Source: an uncultured Porphyromonadaceae bacterium (GTDB lineage: Bacteria > Bacteroidota > Bacteroidia > Bacteroidales > Muribaculaceae). From it: a stretch of DNA of 41,475 nucleotides. The stretch is from assembly GCA_902493335.1 (NCBI GenBank), contig CABUPJ010000031.1, forward strand, positions 1-41,475, written 5' to 3'. The notes under the pieces were generated by a model. It ran no database searches. It saw only the letters and a program-made list of their open reading frames with translations, and had not been told where the DNA came from. The position numbers and the translations under genes are program-made. Positions 16,215 through 24,332 of the stretch are shown piece after piece; position 1 is the stretch's first letter; each line of letters starts with the position of its first letter.

Positions 16215-18123
16215 CTTCTATAATGAGGTTGTCGATGATGAAGCGCTGGCGTTCCATGGTGTTCTTGCCCATGTAGAACTCAAGAAGCTCGGCGACGCCG
16301 TCTTCTTTTTTCAGCGTGACGCGGTCGAGGCGCATATCTTCGCCGATGAAGTCCTTGAACTCTTCGGGCGAGATTTCGCCGAGACCTTTGAATCGTGTGA
16401 TCTCGGCGTTTTCGCCCAGCTTGTTGATGGCTGTGACGCGCTCATCGTCGTTATAACAATAGTATGTCTCGTCGCCGGCCTTTTTGCTGCCGCGACGGGC
16501 TGTCTTCTTGTTTCTGACTCTGAACAGAGGAGTCTGCAGCACATAGACGTGGCCCTTCTTGATAAGGTCGGGGAAGAACTGGAGGAAGAAGGTTATCAGC
16601 AGCAGGCGTATGTGCATGCCGTCGACATCGGCATCGGTGGCGATGATGACGTTGTTATACCGCAGCTCGTCGATGCCGCCCTCGATGTTGAGTGCGGCCT
16701 GGAGGCAGTTGAATTCGTCGTTTTCGTAGACTACTTTCTGCGTCAGGCCGAAGGTGTTCAGTGGCTTGCCCCGCAGCGAGAAGACGGCCTGGGTGTCGAC
16801 GTTTCGTATTTTGGTAATCGAGCCGGCGGCCGAGTCGCCCTCGGTGATGAAGATTGACGATGCCCGTTTGAGATCTTCGTCGCCTTTGACATCGTTGAGG
16901 TGTACGCGGCAGTCGAGGAGCTTCTTGTTATGAAGGTTGACTTTCTTTGACTTCTCGCGCGCGAGCTTGGCGATGCCGGCCATCGCTTTGCGCGAACGTT
17001 CGCTTTCCTGCACCTTTTTGAGGATGACCTTGGCGACTTCGAGATCGCGGTGGAGATAGTCGTCAAGCTCTTTTTTGACAAAGTCGCCGATAAATTTGGC
17101 GACTGTAGGTCCGTCCGGTCCCATGTCGCGCGAGCCGAGGCGTGTCTTGGTCTGTGACTCGAAGACGGGTTCCTCGACCTTGAGGGCTATGGCGGCGACC
17201 ATGCCGTTGCGTATGTCCGAGTATTCGAAGTTGCGTCCGAAATAGTCTTTCATCGTGCGCGAAACCGCCTCTTTGAAGGCGCTCAGGTGAGTGCCGCCCT
17301 GGGTCGTGTGCTGGCCGTTGACAAATGAGTAATATTCCTCGCCGTACTGGTTGACGTGGGTGAGGGCAATCTCGATGTCGTCGCCTTTGAGATGTATGAC
17401 GGGGTAGAGGGGCTCCGAGGTGAGGTTGGCCTGCAGCAGGTCGAGAAGACCGTTGCGCGAGATCATGCGGCGCCCGTTGAAGACAATCGCGAGACCTGTG
17501 TTTAGGAATGTGTAATTTTTTATCAGCGGTGTGATGAATTCGTCGAGGAAACGGTAGTCGCGGAATATCGAGCGGTCGGGTGTGAACGATATCTGCGTGC
17601 CGTTCGGCTCGTCGGTTGGCTCGAGCTCAAACTCCTCGACGAGCTCGCCGCATTCAAAGCGCGCGCGCTTCATCATGCCGTCGCGGTAGCTCGTGGCGGT
17701 GAATTCGGTCGACAGGGCGTTGACGGCCTTGAGGCCGACGCCGTTGAGACCCACCGATTTCTTGAAGGCTTTCGAGTCATATTTGCCGCCGGTGTTCATT
17801 TTCGACACGACGTCGATTAGCTTGCCCAAAGGGATGCCGCGGCCGAAGTCTCTGACAGTGGCGCTTTCTGCCGAGACGCTGACGTTGATGGCTTTGCCGA
17901 AGCCCATCATATATTCGTCGATAGAGTTGTCGAGCACCTCTTTGAGCAGCACGTAGATGCCGTCGTCAGAGTTGGTGCCGTCGCCGAGCTTGCCTATATA
18001 CATGCCCGGACGCCGCCGTATGTGTTCCTTCCAGTCGAGGGTCTGGATGTCGTCTTCGGTGTATTCGACCTCGACGGCAGGGGCGTCGTTGCCGTCAAAG
18101 AGGTTTATATCGTCTTCAGTCAT
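16195..18123 (-). CDS. parE: DNA topoisomerase IV subunit B
   Basis: The 642-residue ATPase subunit of a type IIA topoisomerase. The GHKL motifs are KEVLDNSIDE (Glu62, Asn66), DFGRGIPLG and GLNGVGLKAVNALS. The TOPRIM domain has ITEGDSAAGS (Glu428) and DADVDGMHIR, followed by RFKGLGEISPEEF. The N-terminal phrase DWKEHIRRRPGMYIGKLGDG is characteristic of the Bacteroidota ParE line, not GyrB. It pairs with ParC to decatenate chromosomes. parC is not adjacent; coaD and an S41 protease follow. A -7 element lies 24 bases upstream, giving a very short leader. Confidence 0.93.
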   Translation of the reverse strand: MTEDDINLFDGNDAPAVEVEYTEDDIQTLDWKEHIRRRPGMYIGKLGDGTNSDDGIYVLLKEVLDNSIDEYMMGFGKAINVSVSAESATVRDFGRGIPLGKLIDVVSKMNTGGKYDSKAFKKSVGLNGVGLKAVNALSTEFTATSYRDGMMKRARFECGELVEEFELEPTDEPNGTQISFTPDRSIFRDYRFLDEFITPLIKNYTFLNTGLAIVFNGRRMISRNGLLDLLQANLTSEPLYPVIHLKGDDIEIALTHVNQYGEEYYSFVNGQHTTQGGTHLSAFKEAVSRTMKDYFGRNFEYSDIRNGMVAAIALKVEEPVFESQTKTRLGSRDMGPDGPTVAKFIGDFVKKELDDYLHRDLEVAKVILKKVQESERSRKAMAGIAKLAREKSKKVNLHNKKLLDCRVHLNDVKGDEDLKRASSIFITEGDSAAGSITKIRNVDTQAVFSLRGKPLNTFGLTQKVVYENDEFNCLQAALNIEGGIDELRYNNVIIATDADVDGMHIRLLLITFFLQFFPDLIKKGHVYVLQTPLFRVRNKKTARRGSKKAGDETYYCYNDDERVTAINKLGENAEITRFKGLGEISPEEFKDFIGEDMRLDRVTLKKEDGVAELLEFYMGKNTMERQRFIIDNLIIEDDSQIS

Positions 18124-18146
18124 TAGTTATTCGTTGATTCTTCCTA

Positions 18147-18154
18147 CAAATTTA
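18147..18154 (-). promoter_or_regulatory. -7 promoter element of the parE operon
   Basis: On the minus strand this reads TAAATTTG (TAnnTTTG type). It lies in the 116-base divergent gap shared with aspS and implies a leader of about 17 bases. Confidence 0.55.
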
Positions 18155-18172
18155 CGCTTAAATTTTTAAACG

Positions 18173-18203
18173 TTGACTTTTTTCTAAAAAAATATTACCT
18201 TTG
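18173..18203 (+). promoter_or_regulatory. Bacteroidota-type promoter of the aspS operon
   Basis: A -33 TTG (18173-18175) and a -7 TACCTTTG (18196-18203) are separated by 20 bases, within the normal Bacteroidota spacing. They lie 36 bases before the aspS start. Confidence 0.75.
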
Positions 18204-18239
18204 TAAGTTATTTTAAGAATATCAAATTTAACAACAGAT

Positions 18240-20003
18240 ATGTTCAGAACGAATACATGCGGAGAACTCCGTCTCAGCGATGCCGGTAAAGAGGTAACGC
18301 TTGCCGGATGGGTGCAGCGCAGCCGCAAAATGGGCGGTATGACATTTGTCGACATGCGCGACCGTTACGGTATCACACAGATAGTTTTCAACGACGAGCT
18401 TGACAAGGCTCTCAACGACGCCGCCGGCCATCTCGGACGTGAATACGTCATCCAGGTCAAAGGCACTGTCGCCGAGCGCACAAGCAAGAACCCCAACATG
18501 CCCACAGGCGACATCGAGATTCTTGCTAAAGAGCTCAACATCCTTAATCCCAGCGAGGTGCCCCCGTTTACCATCGAGAACGACACCGACGGCGGCGATG
18601 ATCTCAGAATGAAATACCGCTATCTCGACCTGCGCCGCGAAGCCGTGCGCCGCAACCTCGAGCTGCGTCACAAGATGACGATGGAGGTGCGCCGCTATCT
18701 CGACAGCAAGGGTTTCCTCGAGATCGAGACCCCGATGCTTGTCGGTTCGACGCCCGAAGGTGCCCGCGACTTCGTCGTGCCCTCGCGCATGAACCGCGGA
18801 CAGTTCTACGCTCTGCCCCAGTCGCCCCAGACGCTCAAACAGCTTCTGATGGTTTCGGGTATGGATCGCTACTTCCAGATTGTCAAGTGCTTCCGCGACG
18901 AAGACCTCCGTGCCGACCGTCAGCCCGAGTTCACACAGATCGACTGCGAGATGAGCTTCATCGAGCAGAATGACGTCATCGAGCTTTTCGAGGGCATGGC
19001 CAAGCATCTCTTCAAGGAAATCCGTGGCATCGAGCTGACAGAGCCGTTCATCAGAATGCCCTGGGCCGACGCCATGAAATATTACGGCAGTGACAAGCCC
19101 GACCTCCGTTTCGGCATGCGCTTCGTCGAGATTAAAGACATCATGCAGGGCCACGGCTTCAGCGTCTTCGACAACGCCGCCTATATCGGCGCCATAAACG
19201 CCAAGGGCGCGGCATCGTATACCCGCAAACAGCTCGACGCGCTGACCGAGTATGTCAAGCGTCCCCAGATCGGCGCCAAAGGTCTCGTCTATGCCCGTGT
19301 CGAAGCCGATGGCAATGTCAAATCGTCGGTCGACAAATTCTACAGTCAGGACGTTCTCCGGCAGCTCAGGGCCGCCATGGACGCCGAGCCGGGCGACCTC
19401 ATCCTTATCATGAGCGGCGACGACGCCATGAAGACCCGCAAACAGCTCTGCGAGCTCCGTCTCGAGATGGGCCGTCAGCTCGGTCTGCGCGACAAAAACA
19501 AATTCGCCTGCCTCTGGGTCGTCGACTTCCCGATGTTTGAATGGAGCGACGAAGAGCAGCGCCTCATGGCCATGCACCATCCCTTCACCCATCCCAAAGA
19601 CGAAGACATCGCTCTTCTCGACACTGATCCGGCAGCTGTGCGCGCCGATGCCTACGACATGGTCATCAACGGTGTCGAAGTCGGCGGCGGCTCGATACGT
19701 ATCCACGACAGCGAGCTTCAGGCCAAGATGTTCGAGATTCTCGGCTTCACGCCCGAGAAGGCACAGGAGCAGTTCGGCTTCCTGATGAACGCCTTCAAGT
19801 TCGGTGCGCCCCCTCACGGAGGTCTCGCCTACGGTCTCGACCGCTGGGTGTCGCTTTTCGCAGGTCTCGACAGCATCCGCGACTGCATCGCCTTCCCCAA
19901 GAACAACAGCGGCCGCGACGTCATGCTCGACGCTCCCGCGCCACTCGACCAGAAACAGCTCGACGAGCTTGCCATCGACCTTGTCAAAGACGACAAAGCC
20001 TGA
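18240..20003 (+). CDS. aspS: Aspartyl-tRNA synthetase, bacterial type
   Basis: This 587-residue class II synthetase charges tRNA-Asp. An N-terminal OB-fold anticodon-binding domain (about 1-105, VTLAGWVQRSRKMGGMTFVD) is followed by the catalytic core with RYLDLRR, motif 2 (FRDEDLRADRQPEFTQIDCE) and motif 3 (GGLAYGLDRWV). The roughly 120-residue GAD insertion between motifs 2 and 3 marks the bacterial form. Length is typical. It heads the operon aspS-Nif3-zinc-ribbon gene, with 4 bases to the next start. Whether the enzyme also charges tRNA-Asn cannot be decided from this window. Confidence 0.97.
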   Translation: MFRTNTCGELRLSDAGKEVTLAGWVQRSRKMGGMTFVDMRDRYGITQIVFNDELDKALNDAAGHLGREYVIQVKGTVAERTSKNPNMPTGDIEILAKELNILNPSEVPPFTIENDTDGGDDLRMKYRYLDLRREAVRRNLELRHKMTMEVRRYLDSKGFLEIETPMLVGSTPEGARDFVVPSRMNRGQFYALPQSPQTLKQLLMVSGMDRYFQIVKCFRDEDLRADRQPEFTQIDCEMSFIEQNDVIELFEGMAKHLFKEIRGIELTEPFIRMPWADAMKYYGSDKPDLRFGMRFVEIKDIMQGHGFSVFDNAAYIGAINAKGAASYTRKQLDALTEYVKRPQIGAKGLVYARVEADGNVKSSVDKFYSQDVLRQLRAAMDAEPGDLILIMSGDDAMKTRKQLCELRLEMGRQLGLRDKNKFACLWVVDFPMFEWSDEEQRLMAMHHPFTHPKDEDIALLDTDPAAVRADAYDMVINGVEVGGGSIRIHDSELQAKMFEILGFTPEKAQEQFGFLMNAFKFGAPPHGGLAYGLDRWVSLFAGLDSIRDCIAFPKNNSGRDVMLDAPAPLDQKQLDELAIDLVKDDKA

Positions 20004-20007
20004 TACA

Positions 20008-21093
20008 ATGCTTACCGGCAACATCATATCGGCGATTGAAGAGTTTGTGCCGCCGTCGCTACAGGAAAGCTGGGACAACACCGGCCTTCAGGTAGGCTCG
20101 CGTCGGGCCGACTGCAGCGGCGTGCTGCTGTGTGTCGACGTCACTCCTGCCGTCGTGCGCGAGGCCGTCGGCCGCGGCTGCAACCTCATCGTGTCGCATC
20201 ATCCCCTGATATTCAAAGGCCTCAAGCACATCACGGGCAACACTCCCGTCGAAGAGGCTGTCGCTTTGGCTATAAAGAACGGCATCACGGTCTACTCGTC
20301 GCACACTGCCGCCGACAGCGCTGTCGGCGGCGTGAGCTATGAGATGGCGCGTAGTCTCGGCGCGCGTCCCGAGGGTGTGCTGTCGCCTTTGCGCGGTCTA
20401 AGCGTCAGAGTTTCGGCTACGGTCGACCGTGATGCGGCGCAGACAGCCCTTCTCTCCTTCTTTGACATCGCCGACACATACAGCCTCAGCGAAGTCAGGG
20501 CTGTTGCGGCAGATGCCGTCTGCAGCGCCATGCCCCTTGCCTCGGCCGAACCTCTTGCCGACGTGAGCGACCGCGACGTCACGGTCATCACGGCCGTGAC
20601 TGCCCGCGCAAATGCCGCAGCTATAGGCGACCGTCTCGCCGAATCGCTCGGCGACCGTCTCCGCGGGTTCAGCTACACGAATATCGAGGACACCGACCGT
20701 CGCATAGGTCTCGGCCTGCGGGCCGTCTTCGCCCAAGCCGTTACGCCGGCACAGCTGATTGCAAAAGTTAAGGATGCATTTGGTTCGCCGACAGCGCGCT
20801 GTTCGGCATTAGCCGCAAGCGACACCCCGATCAGACGCATAGCGATGTGCGGCGGATCGGGCGGCGAATTTATCGGCATGGCGCTGCGTGGCGGCGCTCA
20901 GGCCTACATCTCGTCAGACATACGCTATCACGACTTTGTCGACTATGGAAACGACATTCTAATCATCGACATAGGCCATTATGAGAGTGAATCATGCACA
21001 AAAGAGATTTTTTATCGCGTTATTAAAGAAAAATTTCCTAACTTTGCAACCTATTATTCAGAAACAGAACAAAATCCAATAAAATATATTTAA
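20008..21093 (+). CDS. Nif3/DUF34 family dinuclear metal-centre protein
   Basis: This 361-residue member of the Nif3-like (YbgI, GTP cyclohydrolase I type 2-like) family starts at MLTGNIISAIEEFVPPSLQE, 4 bases after the aspS stop. Metal ligands typical of the family are visible: His64-His65 in SHHP, His99 and Asp103 in SSHTAAD, and His324 and Glu328 in DIGHYESE. The region between, about 125-290, is the PII/CutA-like insertion of the long bacterial form, which makes the toroidal hexamer. The biochemical role is unsettled across the family. The next gene is a zinc-ribbon coiled-coil protein 3 bases away, a pairing seen in many bacteria that suggests joint function. Confidence 0.92.
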   Translation: MLTGNIISAIEEFVPPSLQESWDNTGLQVGSRRADCSGVLLCVDVTPAVVREAVGRGCNLIVSHHPLIFKGLKHITGNTPVEEAVALAIKNGITVYSSHTAADSAVGGVSYEMARSLGARPEGVLSPLRGLSVRVSATVDRDAAQTALLSFFDIADTYSLSEVRAVAADAVCSAMPLASAEPLADVSDRDVTVITAVTARANAAAIGDRLAESLGDRLRGFSYTNIEDTDRRIGLGLRAVFAQAVTPAQLIAKVKDAFGSPTARCSALAASDTPIRRIAMCGGSGGEFIGMALRGGAQAYISSDIRYHDFVDYGNDILIIDIGHYESESCTKEIFYRVIKEKFPNFATYYSETEQNPIKYI

Positions 21094-21096
21094 TAC

Positions 21097-21861
21097 ATGG
21101 CTATCGATAACAAAAACGAGCAAACCTCAAGCGTCGAGCAGCGTCTGAAATCTCTCTACGAGCTGCAGACAATTCTCTCGGAAATCGACCGCATCAAGAC
21201 TATCCGCGGTGAGCTTCCCCTCGAAGTCAAAGATCTTGAAGACAACATTGCCGGCCTGCAGACACGTGTCGAAAACTATTCACGTGAAATCGACGAGCTT
21301 AACAACAGCCTCGTTGCAGAAAAAGAGAAAATCAACTCTTGCCGCTCTCTGATCGACAGATATAAAGAACAGCTCGACAATGTCCGCAACAACCGCGAGT
21401 TTGACCTTCTCACAAAAGAGGTCGAATTTCAGTCACTCGAGATTGAGCTTGCCGAAAAACATATCAACGAATATAGCCGCGCCATCGAGAATAAAAAGGC
21501 CGAAATCGAGACTACACGCGAGAAACTCGCCGACATGACCCACATTCTCGACGAAAAGCGCAACGAGCTTGACGAAATCGTCAGCGAGACACGTCAGGAA
21601 GAAGAGAATCTCCGCGAAAAAGCCAAAGCTCTCGAACCCCAGATTGACGAGCGCACCCTTACAGCTTTCAAGCGCATCCGCAAGAACGCCCGCAACGGTC
21701 TCGGCATCGTCTATGTGCAGCGTAACGCCTGTGGCGGCTGTTTCAACCGCATTCCCCCGCAGAAGCAGATGGAAATCCGTCTTCACAAAAAGGTCATCGT
21801 CTGTGAATACTGCGGCCGCATCATGATTGACCCCGCCCTCGCCGGCGTCGCCGAATCATAA
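21097..21861 (+). CDS. Coiled-coil protein with C4 zinc ribbon (DUF164/zf-RING_7 type)
   Basis: This 254-residue protein begins with a long antiparallel coiled-coil hairpin (about residues 15-190, rich in Glu, Lys and Leu). It ends in a zinc ribbon with Cys212-x2-Cys215 and Cys236-x2-Cys239 (CGGC and CEYCGR). The layout matches the C4-type zinc-ribbon family whose members often sit beside Nif3-like genes, as here. A nucleic-acid- or ribosome-associated role has been suggested for the family but nothing in this sequence proves it. It is cytosolic, last in the aspS operon, and followed by a clear terminator. Confidence 0.88.
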   Translation: MAIDNKNEQTSSVEQRLKSLYELQTILSEIDRIKTIRGELPLEVKDLEDNIAGLQTRVENYSREIDELNNSLVAEKEKINSCRSLIDRYKEQLDNVRNNREFDLLTKEVEFQSLEIELAEKHINEYSRAIENKKAEIETTREKLADMTHILDEKRNELDEIVSETRQEEENLREKAKALEPQIDERTLTAFKRIRKNARNGLGIVYVQRNACGGCFNRIPPQKQMEIRLHKKVIVCEYCGRIMIDPALAGVAES

Positions 21862-21895
21862 ACCCGCAAACAGCAACACCATCAGCCAAACTCAT

Positions 21896-21929
21896 AACCT
21901 CCGAGGCATCCCCGCCCCGGAGGTTTTTT
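21896..21929 (+). terminator. Rho-independent terminator of the aspS operon
   Basis: An 8-bp stem AACCTCCG/CGGAGGTT with a 14-base loop is followed by a T-run (21924-21929), 35 bases after the last stop codon. Confidence 0.88.
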
Positions 21930-22070
21930 CGCCCCATGGCCCGGGATGCGAGAGGCTTCTGCCTCTCGCAGAAAACCCTATGGACCAAGGGCTCCAGCCC
22001 TTGGAACCAGCCGATTCGCTACTACGGCTGAAGCCGTAGTTCCACACGGTCTCGAACCCGAGGCCAGCTG

Positions 22071-22691
22071 TGCCGGAGGCACGCCATTGTATGAGAACCC
22101 CGAACTTCAGTTCGGGGACAAGCAACTCCAATGAATAATTAGTCTCGGAGAGACGTCTAATGACTTTCAATCCCTTGGAGCCCAAGGCATTATCTGCTAC
22201 GGCTGAAGCCGTAGTTACATATCGCCTGCCCAAGTGCCGCCGCTACCGCGGCTCCGTTATAAACTGTCGTTTTGGTACATGCACTTCGGCGAGCTTCGCC
22301 CGCCTCGTACATGCCTAATGAACTACCTCCGCTACCGCGGCTCAATCGCTTGAGCCTTCGGTTTTCCGATAAAACCGATAACTCCAAGCGGCTCAATCGC
22401 CAGATACAATCCGTTAGCTCCAATCGTCTGAGCAAGCCGCGTTAGCGGCGACAGTTCATTAGGCCCGTGCAAAGGACGCATCTATGCGGCCTGCAGCGCG
22501 GGTTTTTAGCAATCAAATCCGCCCGAGCCGCGTAGCGGCGGCACTTGGTTTCAATCGACGGCCTTCGGGCGCCGTGATTTGCCACGGCTCTACTACCCTG
22601 AACGCCTGCGGCGGTCAGGGCTACGAGTAAATCGGCAATCTGCGATTGCTCTATATTAGCTAACGCCTATGGACCAAGGGCTTCAGCCCTT
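22071..22691. repeat. Direct repeat of about 0.62 kb, copy A
   Basis: This copy aligns with 22728-23357. The offset is 657 bp in the first 100 bases and 666 bp after a local rearrangement near 22170/22827. By eye, 22196-22663 and 22862-23329 are identical. A 36-base spacer separates the copies. Confidence 0.88.
22230..22548. ncRNA. Nested inverted repeat, candidate structured RNA or element, copy A
   Basis: Outer arms 22230-22253 and 22526-22548 are complementary over 23 bp with one bulged base. Inside, arms 22314-22342 and 22435-22463 pair as 11 bp, a 4x4 internal loop, then 14 bp with one mismatch. Between them lie local hairpins, including GGCTCAA-TCGC-TTGAGCC and CGGTTTT-CCGAT-AAAACCG. 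At 22463-22507 an 8-bp stem enclosing CGCAT-CT-ATGCG is followed by TTTTT, like a terminator. Transcription is unproven and strand is uncertain. Confidence 0.55.
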
Positions 22692-22727
22692 GGAGCTCAA
22701 CGGTCATGCGGCCTCTCGTGAAACTTG

Positions 22728-23357
22728 TGCCGGAGGCACGCTATTGTATGAGAACCCCGAACTTCAGTTCGGGGACAAGCAACACCAATGAATAATCAGT
22801 CTCGGAGAGACGTCTAATGACTTTCAAAGGCTTCAGCCCTTGGAACCAAGCGCGTTCGCTGCCTACGGCTGAAGCCGTAGTTACATATCGCCTGCCCAAG
22901 TGCCGCCGCTACCGCGGCTCCGTTATAAACTGTCGTTTTGGTACATGCACTTCGGCGAGCTTCGCCCGCCTCGTACATGCCTAATGAACTACCTCCGCTA
23001 CCGCGGCTCAATCGCTTGAGCCTTCGGTTTTCCGATAAAACCGATAACTCCAAGCGGCTCAATCGCCAGATACAATCCGTTAGCTCCAATCGTCTGAGCA
23101 AGCCGCGTTAGCGGCGACAGTTCATTAGGCCCGTGCAAAGGACGCATCTATGCGGCCTGCAGCGCGGGTTTTTAGCAATCAAATCCGCCCGAGCCGCGTA
23201 GCGGCGGCACTTGGTTTCAATCGACGGCCTTCGGGCGCCGTGATTTGCCACGGCTCTACTACCCTGAACGCCTGCGGCGGTCAGGGCTACGAGTAAATCG
23301 GCAATCTGCGATTGCTCTATATTAGCTAATGCCTATGGATCAAGGGTTTCAGCCTTT
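22728..23357. repeat. Direct repeat of about 0.62 kb, copy B
   Basis: This is the second copy of the unit at 22071-22691. Its end is degraded: the hairpin that reads CCAAGGGCTTCAGCCCTTGG in copy A is altered to a weaker form at 23340-23357. Confidence 0.88.
22896..23214. ncRNA. Nested inverted repeat, copy B
   Basis: This is an identical second copy of the 22230-22548 structure, 666 bp downstream, with the same outer arms (22896-22919, 23192-23214) and inner arms (22980-23008, 23101-23129). Confidence 0.55.
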
Positions 23358-23428
23358 GCCCCCCCAATGCGTTAGCTACTACGGATGAAGCCGTAGTTCC
23401 ATATCGTCCGATAACTCCGACAGACTCA

Positions 23429-23506
23429 ATCGCCTGCAAGGCGATGATTTTACTGGTGACCCCCTACGCCGAGTCAAGCCCGAATGGCTCTGACGGTGTT
23501 GGGGGT
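23429..23506. repeat. Shared terminal module, left island
   Basis: Positions 23430-23455 are identical to 41191-41216. Immediately after comes a bipartite hairpin: ACCCCC (23459-23464) with GGGGGT (23501-23506), a TA/TT internal loop, CGCC (23467-23470) with GGTG (23495-23498), a GA bulge (23471-23472), then GTCA/TGAC and AGCC/GGCT around the loop CGAAT. It has the same architecture as 41220-41259 with different stem sequences. Confidence 0.8.
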
Positions 23507-23557
23507 ATAGATGGGAATATACAAAAGCGTCTGCAAGACGCTGACTGAATAATATTG

Positions 23558-24325
23558 TCATCTGGTAAACTTACATTTAGGGTAGTTTGAGCATCCGTAA
23601 AAGTTGCCATATCGCCCGTTTCGTAGTATTAGCTGTCCGCCGCATCTTGGACAAATCCCGTTAAAAACTTTATAATCCTTTCTATAGATTGTTTGGCGGA
23701 CATTAGCGTTATGCTCAGCACGCTCTTTTTTATCTTTAATATTTTCTGATTCAAGAATTTGTGCAATATGGCGACATTCATCCATTGTCATGATGTTTTG
23801 TTGGCAAGACCTAATGTAGGTATTTAGTTGACTTAGCCAAAGTACACAATTATCGTCTCCCGAAACTTGAATATTGGATGCTCTAATAAATACGATTATA
23901 GGATATATGTAATTTCCCCGCTGGCGTAAGCCATCGAACTTTTTAATCAAGAACTTAATATGATTCTTATTTTGAAGCAGAGGATTATAGAGCGAATATT
24001 TATTGCCATAGATATTTTGTGTCCAATATTCATTGTTTGAATTGCCATAAATCCAGCCTTTATAATTCTTGGTCTCAATGACAAAAATTCCATGAATAGA
24101 AACAACGATATGGTCAATTTGGGTAGTGTGGATGCCAGCCCCAAACATCATGTCGTTCAAAACGATATACTCATTCTTAGGCAAAAAAGATAGTACGGCG
24201 GCTACACTTTTTTCGCCTAATCTCCCTTTTATAGCCGGTATCTTTATTTTTAAGAAGACCAGTCCGCCGACTAACAGCAATATCAATAAAATCCCTGCCA
24301 TGCGGCAAAGATAATAAATATCCAT
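23558..24325 (-). CDS. NERD-domain nuclease-like protein with C-terminal zinc finger
   Basis: This 255-residue protein has an N-terminal membrane helix (about residues 8-26, GILLILLLVGGLVFL). A NERD domain follows (about 30-150), with GRLGEKSV, QIDHIVVSIHGIFVIETKNY as the PD-(D/E)xK-like core, and NPLLQNKNHI. The C-terminal C4 topoisomerase-type zinc finger has CPRCGGQLILR, then CSNYPKC. The start at 24325 (MDIYYLCRM) is preferred over 24355, which lies inside the terminator of the upstream gene. An ATG at 24301 is possible, since a TATCTTTG lies at 24306-24313. NERD proteins are presumed membrane-associated DNA-processing factors. The gene is strikingly AT-rich against its neighbours, which suggests acquisition. 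It directly abuts the hairpin island. Confidence 0.85.
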   Translation of the reverse strand: MDIYYLCRMAGILLILLLVGGLVFLKIKIPAIKGRLGEKSVAAVLSFLPKNEYIVLNDMMFGAGIHTTQIDHIVVSIHGIFVIETKNYKGWIYGNSNNEYWTQNIYGNKYSLYNPLLQNKNHIKFLIKKFDGLRQRGNYIYPIIVFIRASNIQVSGDDNCVLWLSQLNTYIRSCQQNIMTMDECRHIAQILESENIKDKKERAEHNANVRQTIYRKDYKVFNGICPRCGGQLILRNGRYGNFYGCSNYPKCKFTR

Positions 24326-24332
24326 GAAAAAT

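Larger units (their letters stand above)
21940..23557. repeat. Non-coding island of micro-hairpins
   Basis: There is no credible gene here. The stretch is a dense series of short, mostly perfect hairpins with different stem sequences. Examples with an 8-bp stem and 4-base loop: 22021-22040 (loop TGAA), 22098-22117 (TTCA), 22674-22693 (TTCA). Stems with a GGA loop: 22070-22082, 22142-22154, 22727-22739, 22799-22811. A 6-bp stem with TGCAA loop occurs at 23429-23445 and, with a different stem, at 23526-23542. A 10-bp stem with TTCT loop lies at 21947-21970. A phrase containing GGCTTCAGCCCTTGGAACCA and ACTACGGCTGAAGCCGTAGT recurs with variation near 21985, 22826 and 23342. Open frames run through on both strands because the composition is GC-rich and palindromic. 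Confidence 0.85.

Noticed and set aside
18228..20081. Long open frame opposite aspS, and similar ones opposite parE, the TonB receptor, phosphohexomutase and the sugar transferase
   Set aside because: They are mirrors of strong genes in GC-rich codon usage (abundant GAC, GTC, TCG). Their products are low-complexity and have no recognisable domain or start context.
22190..23101. Twin 81-95-residue open frames (starting MLRRLELTDCIWRL) on the minus strand of the island
   Set aside because: They run through inverted repeats and terminator-like hairpins, are identical only because the DNA is duplicated, and read as palindromic phrases rather than protein.
21940..23557. CRISPR array
   Set aside because: There are no regularly spaced identical repeats of about 25-40 bases with unique spacers; the recurring phrases vary in spacing and sequence. 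No cas genes are present.
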